Shown: piece after piece, positions 1-6,513 of the stretch | Position numbering within the stretch: position 1 is the stretch's first letter | How the letters are laid out: each line of letters begins with the position of its first letter | NCBI GenBank assembly: GCA_900542385.1 | Contig: UQNP01000058.1 | Location: forward strand, 1-9,978 | Length of the DNA: 9,978 nt | Direction of reading: 5' to 3' | Origin: an uncultured Eubacterium sp. | GTDB lineage: Bacteria; Bacillota; Clostridia; Peptostreptococcales; Anaerovoracaceae | Translations under genes and position numbers: made by a program | The notes under the pieces: generated by a model | The model's input: the letters and a program-made list of their open reading frames with translations, nothing else | What the model was told of the DNA's origin: nothing | Database searches by the model: none

Positions 1-393
1 AAGAAAAACACCGCCGTCCTCTTTCTCTTCAATTTGTACGACGCTGCCCTTTTCTGTCTCCAGCACTATATTTTCATCAAGATTTCCTTCTTCGTCTCTG
101 AACTGTTTCAGAAACTGAGCTTCTTCTTTATCAAGCGATATTTTCACTTCCGCAGAATCTACGCTCTCGTCAAAACTTTTAAACTCTGCCTTTATCGAAA
201 CTTTTACAGAATCCTCCTGGGACCCTTCTTTCTCAGGCTGCCATTTTACAGAAATATCCGCCGCTCTGCTATCGCTTCCTTCGGTATCCTGTGTGAACGC
301 AGCCACTGCCGTCTGCGGGATCATGGTCAATATCATGACAAATATCATCAGTATCCCGACAGTCCTCCTCATGCTTCCGGCCTTCCCTCTCAT
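1..393 (-). CDS. Secreted protein of unknown function, N-terminal part (runs off left edge)
   Basis: The first 131 codons of an exported protein are present; the gene continues beyond base 1, so no function can be named. The ATG at 393-391 follows TAAGGAG (408-402) with an 8-base gap. The N-terminus is a clear Sec signal peptide: basic residues (MRGKAGSMRR), a hydrophobic core (VGILMIFVMILTMI) and a likely signal peptidase site near PQTAVA-AF at about residue 32. A second Met at codon 8 is a possible start but has poorer support. The mature part seen is hydrophilic and Glu/Lys/Asp/Ser-rich, with alternating beta-like stretches (ADISVKWQPE, DSVKVSIKAEF, SAEVKISLDKEEAQF), as in extracellular beta-sandwich or adhesin-like domains. 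No Cys lipobox is seen. Its upstream region has an unusual poly-G promoter spacer and two 0A-like boxes. The reading frame and export are secure; the identity is unknown. Confidence 0.8.
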   Translation of the reverse strand, partial: MRGKAGSMRRTVGILMIFVMILTMIPQTAVAAFTQDTEGSDSRAADISVKWQPEKEGSQEDSVKVSIKAEFKSFDESVDSAEVKISLDKEEAQFLKQFRDEEGNLDENIVLETEKGSVVQIEEKEDGGVFL

Positions 394-434
394 TTAATTT
401 TCTCCTTACTTTCTCTTAACAAAGTTCTAATAAT

Positions 435-461
435 ATTATACCCCCCCCCTGGTATAATCAA
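435..461 (-). promoter_or_regulatory. Putative promoter with a nine-base G tract in its spacer
   Basis: On the minus strand TTGATT (461-456) is followed 15 bases later by a perfect TATAAT (440-435). Nine of the 15 spacer bases are an unbroken G run (plus-strand C at 441-449). A 15-base spacer is shorter than the 17-base optimum. A weaker TAATAT (438-433) lies at the 17-base distance. The segment is also palindromic: ATTATACC (435-442) is the exact reverse complement of GGTATAAT (451-458). It lies 42 bases upstream of the start codon of the secreted protein. The boxes are seen; promoter activity is inferred. Confidence 0.55.
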
Positions 462-491
462 GCCTTTTCTACTTCTTTAGTCCAGTTATTT

Positions 492-508
492 TTCGACATT
501 TTTCGACA
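492..508 (-). promoter_or_regulatory. Two tandem Spo0A-box-like sites (TGTCGAA)
   Basis: On the minus strand TGTCGAA occurs at 508-502 and again at 498-492, exactly 10 bp apart and in the same orientation, within a 10-bp tandem repeat (488-497 and 498-507). TGNCGAA is the known 0A box bound by phosphorylated Spo0A, and same-orientation copies one helical turn apart are a known arrangement. The nearer copy ends about 30 bases upstream of the candidate -35 box of the secreted-protein gene. Binding is inferred from motif match only. Confidence 0.45.
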
Positions 509-512
509 AAAC

Positions 513-562
513 AAAAAACACCTGTTATGATCGTGTATTTTTCAATCACTTCAGGTGTTTTT
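513..562 (-). terminator. Intrinsic terminator after the two-component/PepSY operon
   Basis: CAGGTGTTTTT (552-562) is the exact reverse complement of AAAAACACCTG (514-524), giving an 11-bp stem with a 27-base loop. TGAT (528-531) and ATCA (545-548) can pair inside the loop. On the minus strand the stem ends in a T-rich run (TGTTTTTTGTTTTG), which fits termination of the PepSY gene that stops at 630. The A run on the other arm would also allow plus-strand termination. The long loop makes it atypical. Confidence 0.65.
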
Positions 563-629
563 GAAGTCTTATCGTCTCGTATATCTATATGTATTCATTG
601 TATATATACGCTATGCTTATCCCTTTTCG

Positions 630-950
630 TCAGTCATCTATCTCCCACGACAAAATATTGCCTGTCTCTCCGTCCACTTCAAACTCGTATTTATAGCCAT
701 CGTAATGTATGCTTCCTTCATACTCGTATTTTCCGTCATCATATTCGCTTTCCATTTCCGTGATGTGCTCTGCCGAGGCTCCCGGGACTCTTTCAAGCAC
801 TATTTTCTGTATCTCATCACTGCTGAGAACTTCTCCGCCGTTTTTATCATCTGATGTCCCGGCACCCGATCCTCCTCCGCATGAAATGAGCGATACACAG
901 ATCAAAGCCAGCATCATAAGCAGCGCAAAGATTTTTAAAATATTTCTCAT
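630..950 (-). CDS. PepSY-domain lipoprotein
   Basis: This 106-residue protein has a lipoprotein signal peptide: MRNILKIF, a hydrophobic stretch to residue 20, then the lipobox L21-I-S-C24. Lipidation at Cys24 would anchor it on the outer face of the membrane. A Gly/Ser-rich linker (about 25-40) leads to one PepSY domain (about 42-106), with the typical helix (SSDEIQKIVLERVPG) and strands (GKYEYEGSIHYDGYKYEFEVD, shown here only in part: YKYEFEVDGETGNILSW). PepSY domains are often found in protease propeptides and beside sensor kinases, where regulatory or inhibitory roles have been proposed. The gene lies 22 bases downstream of the histidine kinase in the same direction, so it is probably the last gene of that operon. 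AAGGAGA sits 10 bases before the ATG. Domain and export are clear; its effect on the kinase is inference. Confidence 0.85.
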   Translation of the reverse strand: MRNILKIFALLMMLALICVSLISCGGGSGAGTSDDKNGGEVLSSDEIQKIVLERVPGASAEHITEMESEYDDGKYEYEGSIHYDGYKYEFEVDGETGNILSWEIDD

Positions 951-972
951 CGCACTCGTTTCTCCTTTTTAA

Positions 973-2352
973 TTATCGTGCCAGCGGCATGTACACATCA
1001 AATCGGCTTCCTTTTCCAGGAGAGCTTGCCGCTTCTATCCTGCCGTTATGTGCCTTCACCAGCGCTTTCACCATGGCAAGTCCAAGTCCTGTGCCTTCTC
1101 TGCTGCGGGATTGGTCGACTCGGTAAAATCTTTCCCAGATCTTTTCCAGATCTTTCTCCGCTATACCTATTCCGTCGTCTTCAACGCTCATCTTCGCGCT
1201 GTTTCCTTCCCTGCTCAGGGATATTGTGATGTTTCCTCCGTCTTTACCGTATTTTATACTGTTGTCCACCAGATTCAGCAGTATCCTTATCATCATAGGC
1301 TCGTCAGCCGATATGAACACTTCCGGCTCTATATCCGTCTTCACAGTAATGTTTCTCTCACCTGCAATATAGCTCTGCTGCTCCGCAACGGTTTCACAAA
1401 GCTCACTTAGGTTTATCTTTTCAAACTCCGGCGTCAGTCTTCCTGCATCGCTTCTTGCTATGGTAAGCAGTCTTCCCACCAGTCCCGACATACGCTTTGC
1501 TTCTCTGTTTATGACTTCAAGCGCCTGCTGTCTGTATTCGCTGTCCTCCAAAGCGTATTCGCTCTGCGATATTATAACGCTGAGGGGCGTCCTCAGCTCG
1601 TGGGACACATCGGAAGTAAACTGCTTTTCTTTTTCAAAAGCATCCTCTATCTTATCAAACATATCATTGAACGTGAGCGCAAGCTTTTGTATCTCGTCTT
1701 TAGGAGGCTTCCCTTCTTCATGCGATCCCGTTTCGATCCTTCTGGAAAAATTCCCGTCGCGGCTTATTTCTTCTGCCGTTTCTATCATCTCTCTCACAGG
1801 ACCAAAACCTCTTCTCGTGATGATATATCCTCCTGCCGCCGCTATTATAATAAGTCCGGGGAACGCTACAGCGGCTATCTTAAGAGCGAAGGAAAATGCG
1901 CTCTGATCCGCAAAATCCTTCACTATGCCCCTTACCCATATAGTATTTCCGTCCACTTCAAAATTGCTGTCATAAACATACCAGGTCTCGCCGTCTTCAT
2001 CTTTCAGTCTCTCCACTGTTTTATCTTCAAAATCCGGCAGTTCTCTAAGCTCCGCGGGACGTCTTCCCTCTATCAGTTCTCTGTCTTTATCGTAAACGCT
2101 GATATAGACTCCATCGTTGTAAAATTCAAGACCTTCGTCTATTATAAAATTTTCTCCTACAGCGTTTATTTCTTCACTGGCGTCTGCTACGGCCTCCATG
2201 AGTCTGGTCTTTGCCGCCTCACTTGCGCGAACATTTCCCGTATATACTATGCTCCCCATGAAACCGGCCGTTATTATCACGAGAAATATGGCATACCATA
2301 TGGTCACTTTTTTGGTTACAGATAATTTTTTCATCCTTCCGCCATCCCGCAC
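973..2352 (-). CDS. Sensor histidine kinase (HAMP, HisKA, HATPase)
   Basis: This is a complete membrane sensor kinase of 459 residues from the GTG at 2352. An in-frame ATG at 2334 (MKKLSVTKK) is an alternative. Neither has an ideal ribosome binding site: GGAAGG directly abuts the ATG and the GTG has only AAG close by. Order: TM1 about 17-37, an extracytoplasmic sensor region about 38-155, TM2 about 157-178, HAMP about 178-237, the H-box SHELRTPLS with phospho-acceptor His251, the N-box (NLVDNSIKYG, about 360-369), G1 (DDGIGI, about 392), the F-box (ERFYRVDQSRS) and G2 (GTGLGL, about 420-425). All catalytic motifs are intact. It would autophosphorylate and donate phosphate to the regulator encoded 14 bases upstream. 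The signal is unknown. The sensor loop is acidic and short of Cys, and the PepSY lipoprotein next door suggests an envelope cue. The family is certain; the stimulus is not. Confidence 0.93.
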   Translation of the reverse strand: MRDGGRMKKLSVTKKVTIWYAIFLVIITAGFMGSIVYTGNVRASEAAKTRLMEAVADASEEINAVGENFIIDEGLEFYNDGVYISVYDKDRELIEGRRPAELRELPDFEDKTVERLKDEDGETWYVYDSNFEVDGNTIWVRGIVKDFADQSAFSFALKIAAVAFPGLIIIAAAGGYIITRRGFGPVREMIETAEEISRDGNFSRRIETGSHEEGKPPKDEIQKLALTFNDMFDKIEDAFEKEKQFTSDVSHELRTPLSVIISQSEYALEDSEYRQQALEVINREAKRMSGLVGRLLTIARSDAGRLTPEFEKINLSELCETVAEQQSYIAGERNITVKTDIEPEVFISADEPMMIRILLNLVDNSIKYGKDGGNITISLSREGNSAKMSVEDDGIGIAEKDLEKIWERFYRVDQSRSREGTGLGLAMVKALVKAHNGRIEAASSPGKGSRFDVYMPLAR

Positions 2353-2366
2353 CTTGTTTTATTCGT

Positions 2367-3032
2367 TTACTTTATCATATATCCTGCGCCTTTTACGGTC
2401 ACTATTTTCTTTTCATCAAATCCGTCGTCCACTTTCCTTCTCAGGTGATACATATAAACATCTATCACATTGGACCCTCCGTCATAATCGTAGTTCCAGA
2501 TATGATTTGAAAGCTTATCGCGGGACAGCACCTTTCCCTCGTTCTGCATAAGGTATTCCAGTATATCGAACTCTTTCGCCGTAAGGGATATGTCCTTGTC
2601 ACCTCTCTTTACCTGCCGCGAAGAGGAATCAAGAGTAAGATCTCCCGATGTCATCGTGCTGCTGGCACGTTCCCCGCCTCTTCTGACGATGGCTCTGACC
2701 CTTGCGAGAAGCTCATCAAAATCAAAAGGCTTCACGAGATAGTCGTCTGCTCCGGCATCCAGACCCGCCACTCTGTCTTCCACAGTCCCCATGGCGGTCA
2801 GCAGCAGCACCGGAGTTTTATCTCCCTTTGAACGCATATCTTTAAGGACTCCTATGCCTGTGATCCCCGGCAGCATTATATCCAGTATCACACCGTCATA
2901 CTCAGCGCAATTCAGAAAATCGAGAGCTTCATCTCCCGAAAAGCACGAATCTACGCTGTAATGCTCGTTCGTGAGTTTCCTGACTATTATTTCATTCAAG
3001 TCTTTCTGATCTTCCACTACAAGTATTCTCAT
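2367..3032 (-). CDS. OmpR/PhoB-family response regulator
   Basis: A 221-residue DNA-binding response regulator. I chose the ATG at 3032 (MRILVVED) over an in-frame ATG at 3056, because AAAGGAG lies just upstream of it and family members begin this way. The receiver domain (1-115) has the acidic pair E7/D8, phospho-acceptor D51 (VILDIMLPG), T79 (LLLTA) and K101 (LVKPF). The C-terminal winged helix (about 125-221) ends in the typical RRKVDD and TVKGAGYMI segments. It is the first gene of the operon with the kinase and the PepSY lipoprotein. Two CATTAA repeats 11 bp apart in its promoter region (plus strand 3097-3113) fit half-sites for this family, so autoregulation is plausible. The genes controlled outside this operon are unknown. 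Confidence 0.93.
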   Translation of the reverse strand: MRILVVEDQKDLNEIIVRKLTNEHYSVDSCFSGDEALDFLNCAEYDGVILDIMLPGITGIGVLKDMRSKGDKTPVLLLTAMGTVEDRVAGLDAGADDYLVKPFDFDELLARVRAIVRRGGERASSTMTSGDLTLDSSSRQVKRGDKDISLTAKEFDILEYLMQNEGKVLSRDKLSNHIWNYDYDGGSNVIDVYMYHLRRKVDDGFDEKKIVTVKGAGYMIK

Positions 3033-3081
3033 AAGGCTCCTTTCCATACGAAACATCTATTTTTACTTTACTGCTACGGTT

Positions 3082-3113
3082 ATTTTAGCAAACGGACATT
3101 AAAACCGCATTAA
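3082..3113 (-). promoter_or_regulatory. Candidate autoregulated promoter of the two-component operon
   Basis: On the minus strand TTAATG occurs twice (3113-3108 and 3102-3097) with an 11-bp period. A TAAAAT -10-like box follows at 3087-3082, nine bases below the second repeat. No good -35 hexamer exists at the proper distance; the first repeat occupies that place. This is the layout of PhoB-type activated promoters, where two 11-bp half-sites replace the -35 box. The repeats are seen; binding by the adjacent regulator is inferred. Confidence 0.4.
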
Positions 3114-3125
3114 GATTTTGCGCCG

Positions 3126-3154
3126 TTGAAAGAAATCACCGTATATATTATAAT
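3126..3154 (+). promoter_or_regulatory. Sigma-A promoter of the ridA / threonine ammonia-lyase operon
   Basis: TTGAAA (3126-3131) and a perfect TATAAT (3149-3154) are separated by exactly 17 bases, a strong vegetative promoter. Transcription should start near 3161, about 30 bases before the ATG at 3191. GGAGG (3181-3185) lies 5 bases before that ATG. No leader structure or T-box is visible in such a short leader, so any control would be at initiation. Confidence 0.75.
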
Positions 3155-3190
3155 TTTCCTGAACAGTTTAAAAATAAAAAGGAGGAAAAA

Positions 3191-3571
3191 ATGCGTAAAG
3201 TAAACACAGAAAAAGCTCCTGCCGCCGTAGGTCCTTATTCCCAGGCGACAGTATCAAAGGGTTTAGTATATACTTCAGGCCAGATCCCTCTCGATCCTGC
3301 CGAAGGCAAAATAGTAGGAGAGGACATCACAGCCCAGGCGCACCAGGCCATCAGAAACCTTTCCGAAGTCCTCAAAGCTTCGGGCTCAGATCTCAAAAGC
3401 GTGATAAAAACCACCTGCTTCATCGCGGATATGGACGATTTTGCAGCTTTCAACCAAGTATATGAACAGTACTTCACAGAAAAGCCGGCCAGATCCTGCG
3501 TGGCAGTGAAAACACTTCCTAAAAACGCCCTCTGTGAGATCGAAGCAATCGCGGAGGCGGAAAACAAATGA
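3191..3571 (+). CDS. ridA: RidA family enamine/imine deaminase
   Basis: A 126-residue protein covering the whole RidA (YjgF/YER057c/UK114) fold, of usual length. RidA speeds hydrolysis of reactive 2-aminoacrylate and 2-aminocrotonate, released by PLP-dependent dehydratases, to pyruvate or 2-oxobutyrate plus ammonia, protecting other PLP enzymes. The residues expected of an active RidA are visible: Y16 in VGPYSQA, the GQIPLDP strand (30-36), R101 in PARSCVAV (the substrate-binding Arg) and E116 in CEIEAIA near the C-terminus. It acts as a cytoplasmic trimer in characterised members. Its stop codon overlaps the start of the threonine ammonia-lyase gene (ATGA), placing this enzyme beside the producer of its substrate. 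The assignment is strong. Confidence 0.95.
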   Translation: MRKVNTEKAPAAVGPYSQATVSKGLVYTSGQIPLDPAEGKIVGEDITAQAHQAIRNLSEVLKASGSDLKSVIKTTCFIADMDDFAAFNQVYEQYFTEKPARSCVAVKTLPKNALCEIEAIAEAENK

Positions 3572-4827
3572 CAACGAAAACAACTGCAAAACCTATATCT
3601 GATAAAATGGAAAAGCTCACTCTTGAAAAATTCGAAGAAGCTTCCGAGCTGGTGAAAAACGTCACCCTCCCTACAAAGCTTGAATACAGCGAAAGCCTAA
3701 GCAGCAGAACGGGAGGAAAGATCTATCTGAAACCGGAGAACATGCAGTACACCGGTGCCTACAAAGTCAGGGGAGCATATTATAAGATAGCGACTTTAAG
3801 CGATGAACAGAGAAGCAAAGGTCTCATCACCGCTTCTGCGGGCAACCACGCGCAGGGCGTGGCTTACGCTGCGAAAAAATTCGGATGCAAGGCCACCATC
3901 GTAATGCCGACTGTAACGCCGCTCATAAAGATCAACCGCACCAAAGCATACGGCGCAGAAATAATACTTTACGGAGATGTGTACGACGATTCCTACGAAT
4001 ATGCGGTAAAACTTGCCGAAGAAAAGGAAATGACCTTCATACATCCTTTCGATGATCTTGCGGTAGCAACGGGGCAGGGAACTATCGCTATGGAAATAGT
4101 GCAGGAACTCCCTACGGTAGACTACATCATCGTTCCCGTTGGCGGAGGCGGCCTGATCACAGGAATTTCCACGCTGGCGAAAATGCTCAATCCTAAGATC
4201 AAAGTCATAGGCGCCGAGCCGAAATCTGCGGCCAGCATGACAAAAGCCCTGGAGAAGGGTGAGCCTGTCGCTCTCGCCTCGGCCGATACGATAGCCGACG
4301 GAACGGCAGTCAAAAAAGTGGGAACGTCGATCTTCCCTTACTGTCAGGAAAACATCAGCAAAATGGTCACTGTGGAAGACGACCGCCTAATAGGTGCGTT
4401 CCTGGACATGGTGGAAAATCACAAAATGATAGTGGAAAACTCCGGACTTCTGCCTGTAGCTGCTCTGGACCAGCTGGATCTTGCAGGAAAAAAAGCAGTG
4501 CTGGTTTTGAGCGGAGGCAACATGGACGTCATCACCATGTCTTCCGTGGTACAGCACGGACTCATACAGCAGGACAGGATCTTCACCGTTTCGGTACTGC
4601 TGCCGGACAAGGCCGGCGAGCTTGTAAAAGTCGCCCAGACGATAGCCGGCGCAGGCGGCAACGTCATAAAGCTGGAGCACAACCAATTCGTCAGCATCAA
4701 CAGGAATGCGTCGGTAGAGCTGAGGATAACAATGGAATCATACGGTACAGAGCATAAAAATAAGATACTTGATGCTCTCGAAAAAGACGGATATAAACCT
4801 AAAGTCGTCGACACCAAGCTCTATTAA
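3568..4827 (+). CDS. ilvA: Threonine ammonia-lyase, medium form with C-terminal ACT domain
   Basis: A 419-residue PLP enzyme that deaminates threonine (and often serine) to 2-oxobutyrate (pyruvate) and ammonia. Fold-type II features are in order: PLP lysine K66 in TGAYKVRGA, SAGNHAQG (about 90-97), the phosphate-binding loop PVGGGGLITG (about 189-198) and SGGN (about 313-316). A C-terminal ACT domain (about 337-410, FTVSVLLPDKAGEL onwards) is the likely effector site. The length and single ACT domain match the medium-form family, between short TdcB and long two-lobed IlvA. The PLP motif reads AYK rather than the commoner SFK. Whether it serves isoleucine synthesis or threonine fermentation cannot be told; no ilv or tdc genes are present. 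It overlaps ridA by four bases (GGAGG at 3553-3557), implying coupling. The gene symbol is approximate (ilvA/tdcB). Confidence 0.93.
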   Translation: MTTKTTAKPISDKMEKLTLEKFEEASELVKNVTLPTKLEYSESLSSRTGGKIYLKPENMQYTGAYKVRGAYYKIATLSDEQRSKGLITASAGNHAQGVAYAAKKFGCKATIVMPTVTPLIKINRTKAYGAEIILYGDVYDDSYEYAVKLAEEKEMTFIHPFDDLAVATGQGTIAMEIVQELPTVDYIIVPVGGGGLITGISTLAKMLNPKIKVIGAEPKSAASMTKALEKGEPVALASADTIADGTAVKKVGTSIFPYCQENISKMVTVEDDRLIGAFLDMVENHKMIVENSGLLPVAALDQLDLAGKKAVLVLSGGNMDVITMSSVVQHGLIQQDRIFTVSVLLPDKAGELVKVAQTIAGAGGNVIKLEHNQFVSINRNASVELRITMESYGTEHKNKILDALEKDGYKPKVVDTKLY

Positions 4828-4890
4828 GATATTCCCGTATTCCAGTCATATTCTGCGGCGTACAGGTCATCTTTAATTCAAATGCACAAT

Positions 4891-4935
4891 AAAAAACCCG
4901 TTCTTTCAGATCCGGGATGATCCAAAAGGACGGGT
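4891..4935 (-). terminator. Bidirectional intrinsic terminator between convergent operons
   Basis: ACCCGTTCTTT (4896-4906) pairs with AAAGGACGGGT (4925-4935) over 11 positions, one of them G-T. On the minus strand the stem is followed directly by six T (4896-4891), a classic terminator 8 bases beyond the stop of the nucleotidyltransferase gene at 4944. On the plus strand, following the threonine ammonia-lyase gene, the downstream tract (CATTATATTTATTT) is less T-rich, so termination there should be weaker. Confidence 0.8.
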
Positions 4936-4943
4936 CATTATAT

Positions 4944-5882
4944 TTATTTCCACAGTTTATCAGGATAAAATCCTTTGTCTTTCATCGCCTGCAGCGCATT
5001 CTGCACATCTTCTTTATCTTCCTTGTAAGTTACACCATACCACTTGTCGCGGGAGACTATTACCTTCACTCTTGCCTTTCCTTCTTTAACCAGCTTGTCC
5101 GCCGCTGCCGGAAGATAATATTCGCTTTTCACAGGGTCATCTTTAAAGGACGTCTCAAAGAATTCTTCAAGTCCCTTTTCCAGCTCTTTCATCATACTCC
5201 CGGTAAATCCCCAGAAATTCATGGAAACCGTTGTGTCTTTCGGCAGCACGTGCCATGTGTCTCCGTCCTCCGTATAGGATATACCCTCCGGCCGCTTCAT
5301 TATCTTTGTCCTCTCCGTCACATCTACCAGATATCCTTCAGTATCCGTATCGCACACACCCCTTGAAACATGTCCGTTCTCTGTAACGGTGTTTTCCAGT
5401 CTGTATCCTATCATGCAGTATTCGTATTTTTCGCCGTCTTCATGATTAGTCAGATACTCATATATGTCTGCGAAACCTCCCGGTCCATAATAATCATCCG
5501 CATTTATAACGGCAAACGGTCCGTCTATAAGCTCCCTGCATGCCAGCACTGCGTGAGCAGTACCCCAGGGCTTTTCTCTGCCTTCAGGGATAGCAACATT
5601 TTCCGGTATATCATCGATCTTCTGATACGCATAGTCTATGTCCATGAATCGTCCGGCCCGTTCATCCACGAATTCTCTGAAAATGTCACGGTTTTCTTCC
5701 TTTATCACAAAAACAGCGCGGCTGAATCCTGCCATCATAGCGTCATAAAGCGAAAAATCAAGCATTATCTCGCCGGCCTCCGTCATCTTATCTACCTGTT
5801 TGAGTCCGCCGTACCGAGATCCCATGCCGGCTGCCATTATCACCAGTACAGGTTCTTTTTCAGTATTTTTTTTATCGTTCAT
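4944..5882 (-). CDS. Sugar-phosphate nucleotidyltransferase family protein
   Basis: A 312-residue nucleotidyltransferase (GT-A-like fold, NTP_transferase type). I place the start at the ATG at 5882, because GAGG ends 8 bases upstream of it. An ATG two codons earlier (5888) has AGAGG only two bases away. The nucleotide-binding loop is AAGMGSRYGGLKQ (about 17-29), followed by KPWGTAHAV (about 104-112) and the metal-binding INADDYYG (about 126-133). Enzymes of this group join a sugar-1-phosphate to an NTP to make an NDP-sugar and pyrophosphate; the sugar and nucleotide cannot be read from sequence. The loop differs from the RmlA/GalU form (GxGTRxxP), so it belongs to a less studied branch. Its start overlaps the end of the PAP2 gene by 11 bases, implying coupled translation and perhaps a shared envelope-glycan role (inference). 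Confidence 0.85.
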   Translation of the reverse strand: MNDKKNTEKEPVLVIMAAGMGSRYGGLKQVDKMTEAGEIMLDFSLYDAMMAGFSRAVFVIKEENRDIFREFVDERAGRFMDIDYAYQKIDDIPENVAIPEGREKPWGTAHAVLACRELIDGPFAVINADDYYGPGGFADIYEYLTNHEDGEKYEYCMIGYRLENTVTENGHVSRGVCDTDTEGYLVDVTERTKIMKRPEGISYTEDGDTWHVLPKDTTVSMNFWGFTGSMMKELEKGLEEFFETSFKDDPVKSEYYLPAAADKLVKEGKARVKVIVSRDKWYGVTYKEDKEDVQNALQAMKDKGFYPDKLWK

Positions 5883-6513
5883 TTTCATGTCCTCTCTTAG
5901 GTCCTATTTTTTCTACAGCAGCAGAAACTACGGCTATCATCACGATACCAAGGCACCATCCGGCAAGCACGTCCGTCGGATAATGAACTCCGAGATATAT
6001 CCTGCTGGGTCCGATGAGAAGCATCGGCAGCGCCAGCAGCACCGTGATGAAATCCGCTTTCTTTTTATTCTCGATGTTCACGCGCACGAGATATATGAGA
6101 ATTCCGTAAAAAAACATGCTTGTCGCTGCGTGTCCGCTCGAAAAGGAAAAGCCTCCTTCATTGACAAGATGGACTATGTCATCGGGCCTCGGCCTTCCTA
6201 CTATGTGTTTTATACCTTTGTTCACAGCTGTTACAGCCAATGCTCCCGCCGACAGCGGCACGCCGTATTTTATCCTTAAAGGTTTTACTGCCAGCAACAC
6301 TATGCACAATCCAACGATCGTCTGCCAGTTGCCCATATATGTGATGATCCTTACAACAGGCGTCAGAGCATCGCTCCTGATCCCGTAGAAAAATCCCCGC
6401 ACAGCATCGTCAAAACCTGCCGCATATCCCGATGTAACTATCCATGTCAGCACAAAGAAACCGGCGAGCCCAAAAGCTCCGGCTATTATTCTTATTTTAT
6501 CTTTTCTATACAT
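5872..6513 (-). CDS. PAP2 superfamily membrane phosphatase
   Basis: A 213-residue integral membrane phosphatase. The three-part PAP2 signature is complete: K102-x6-RP (KHIVGRPRP), SSGHA at 125-129 (nucleophile-activating H128) and SRIYLGVHYPTD at 170-181 with catalytic H177 and D181. Hydrophobic segments near 9-27, 53-75, 84-98, 130-147, 155-170 and 182-200 fit the usual six-helix topology. Members dephosphorylate undecaprenyl pyrophosphate, phosphatidate, phosphatidylglycerol phosphate or diacylglycerol pyrophosphate; the substrate is not resolved here. The start codon shares one base with the stop of the ybjQ-like gene (TAATG) and there is little ribosome binding site, so translation probably depends on reinitiation. 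Family assignment is firm; an undecaprenyl pyrophosphate phosphatase role is a guess from the NDP-sugar enzyme next door. Confidence 0.93.
   Translation of the reverse strand: MYRKDKIRIIAGAFGLAGFFVLTWIVTSGYAAGFDDAVRGFFYGIRSDALTPVVRIITYMGNWQTIVGLCIVLLAVKPLRIKYGVPLSAGALAVTAVNKGIKHIVGRPRPDDIVHLVNEGGFSFSSGHAATSMFFYGILIYLVRVNIENKKKADFITVLLALPMLLIGPSRIYLGVHYPTDVLAGWCLGIVMIAVVSAAVEKIGPKRGHENER

Noticed and set aside
34..480. Plus-strand ORF of 148 codons at the left edge
   Set aside because: It overlaps a minus-strand gene with a clear signal peptide and ribosome binding site; its own composition is implausible.
1600..2325. Long plus-strand ORF (241 codons) opposite the histidine kinase gene
   Set aside because: It lies wholly antisense to an intact kinase with all motifs, has no ribosome binding site of note and no recognisable domain; it is a shadow ORF.
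3235..3567. Minus-strand ORF (110 codons) opposite ridA
   Set aside because: ridA is fully conserved in the plus frame, with promoter and ribosome binding site; this is its shadow.
5370..5900. Plus-strand ORF (176 codons) opposite the nucleotidyltransferase gene
   Set aside because: Antisense to a conserved gene; Cys/His/Tyr-rich composition typical of shadow translation; no promoter.
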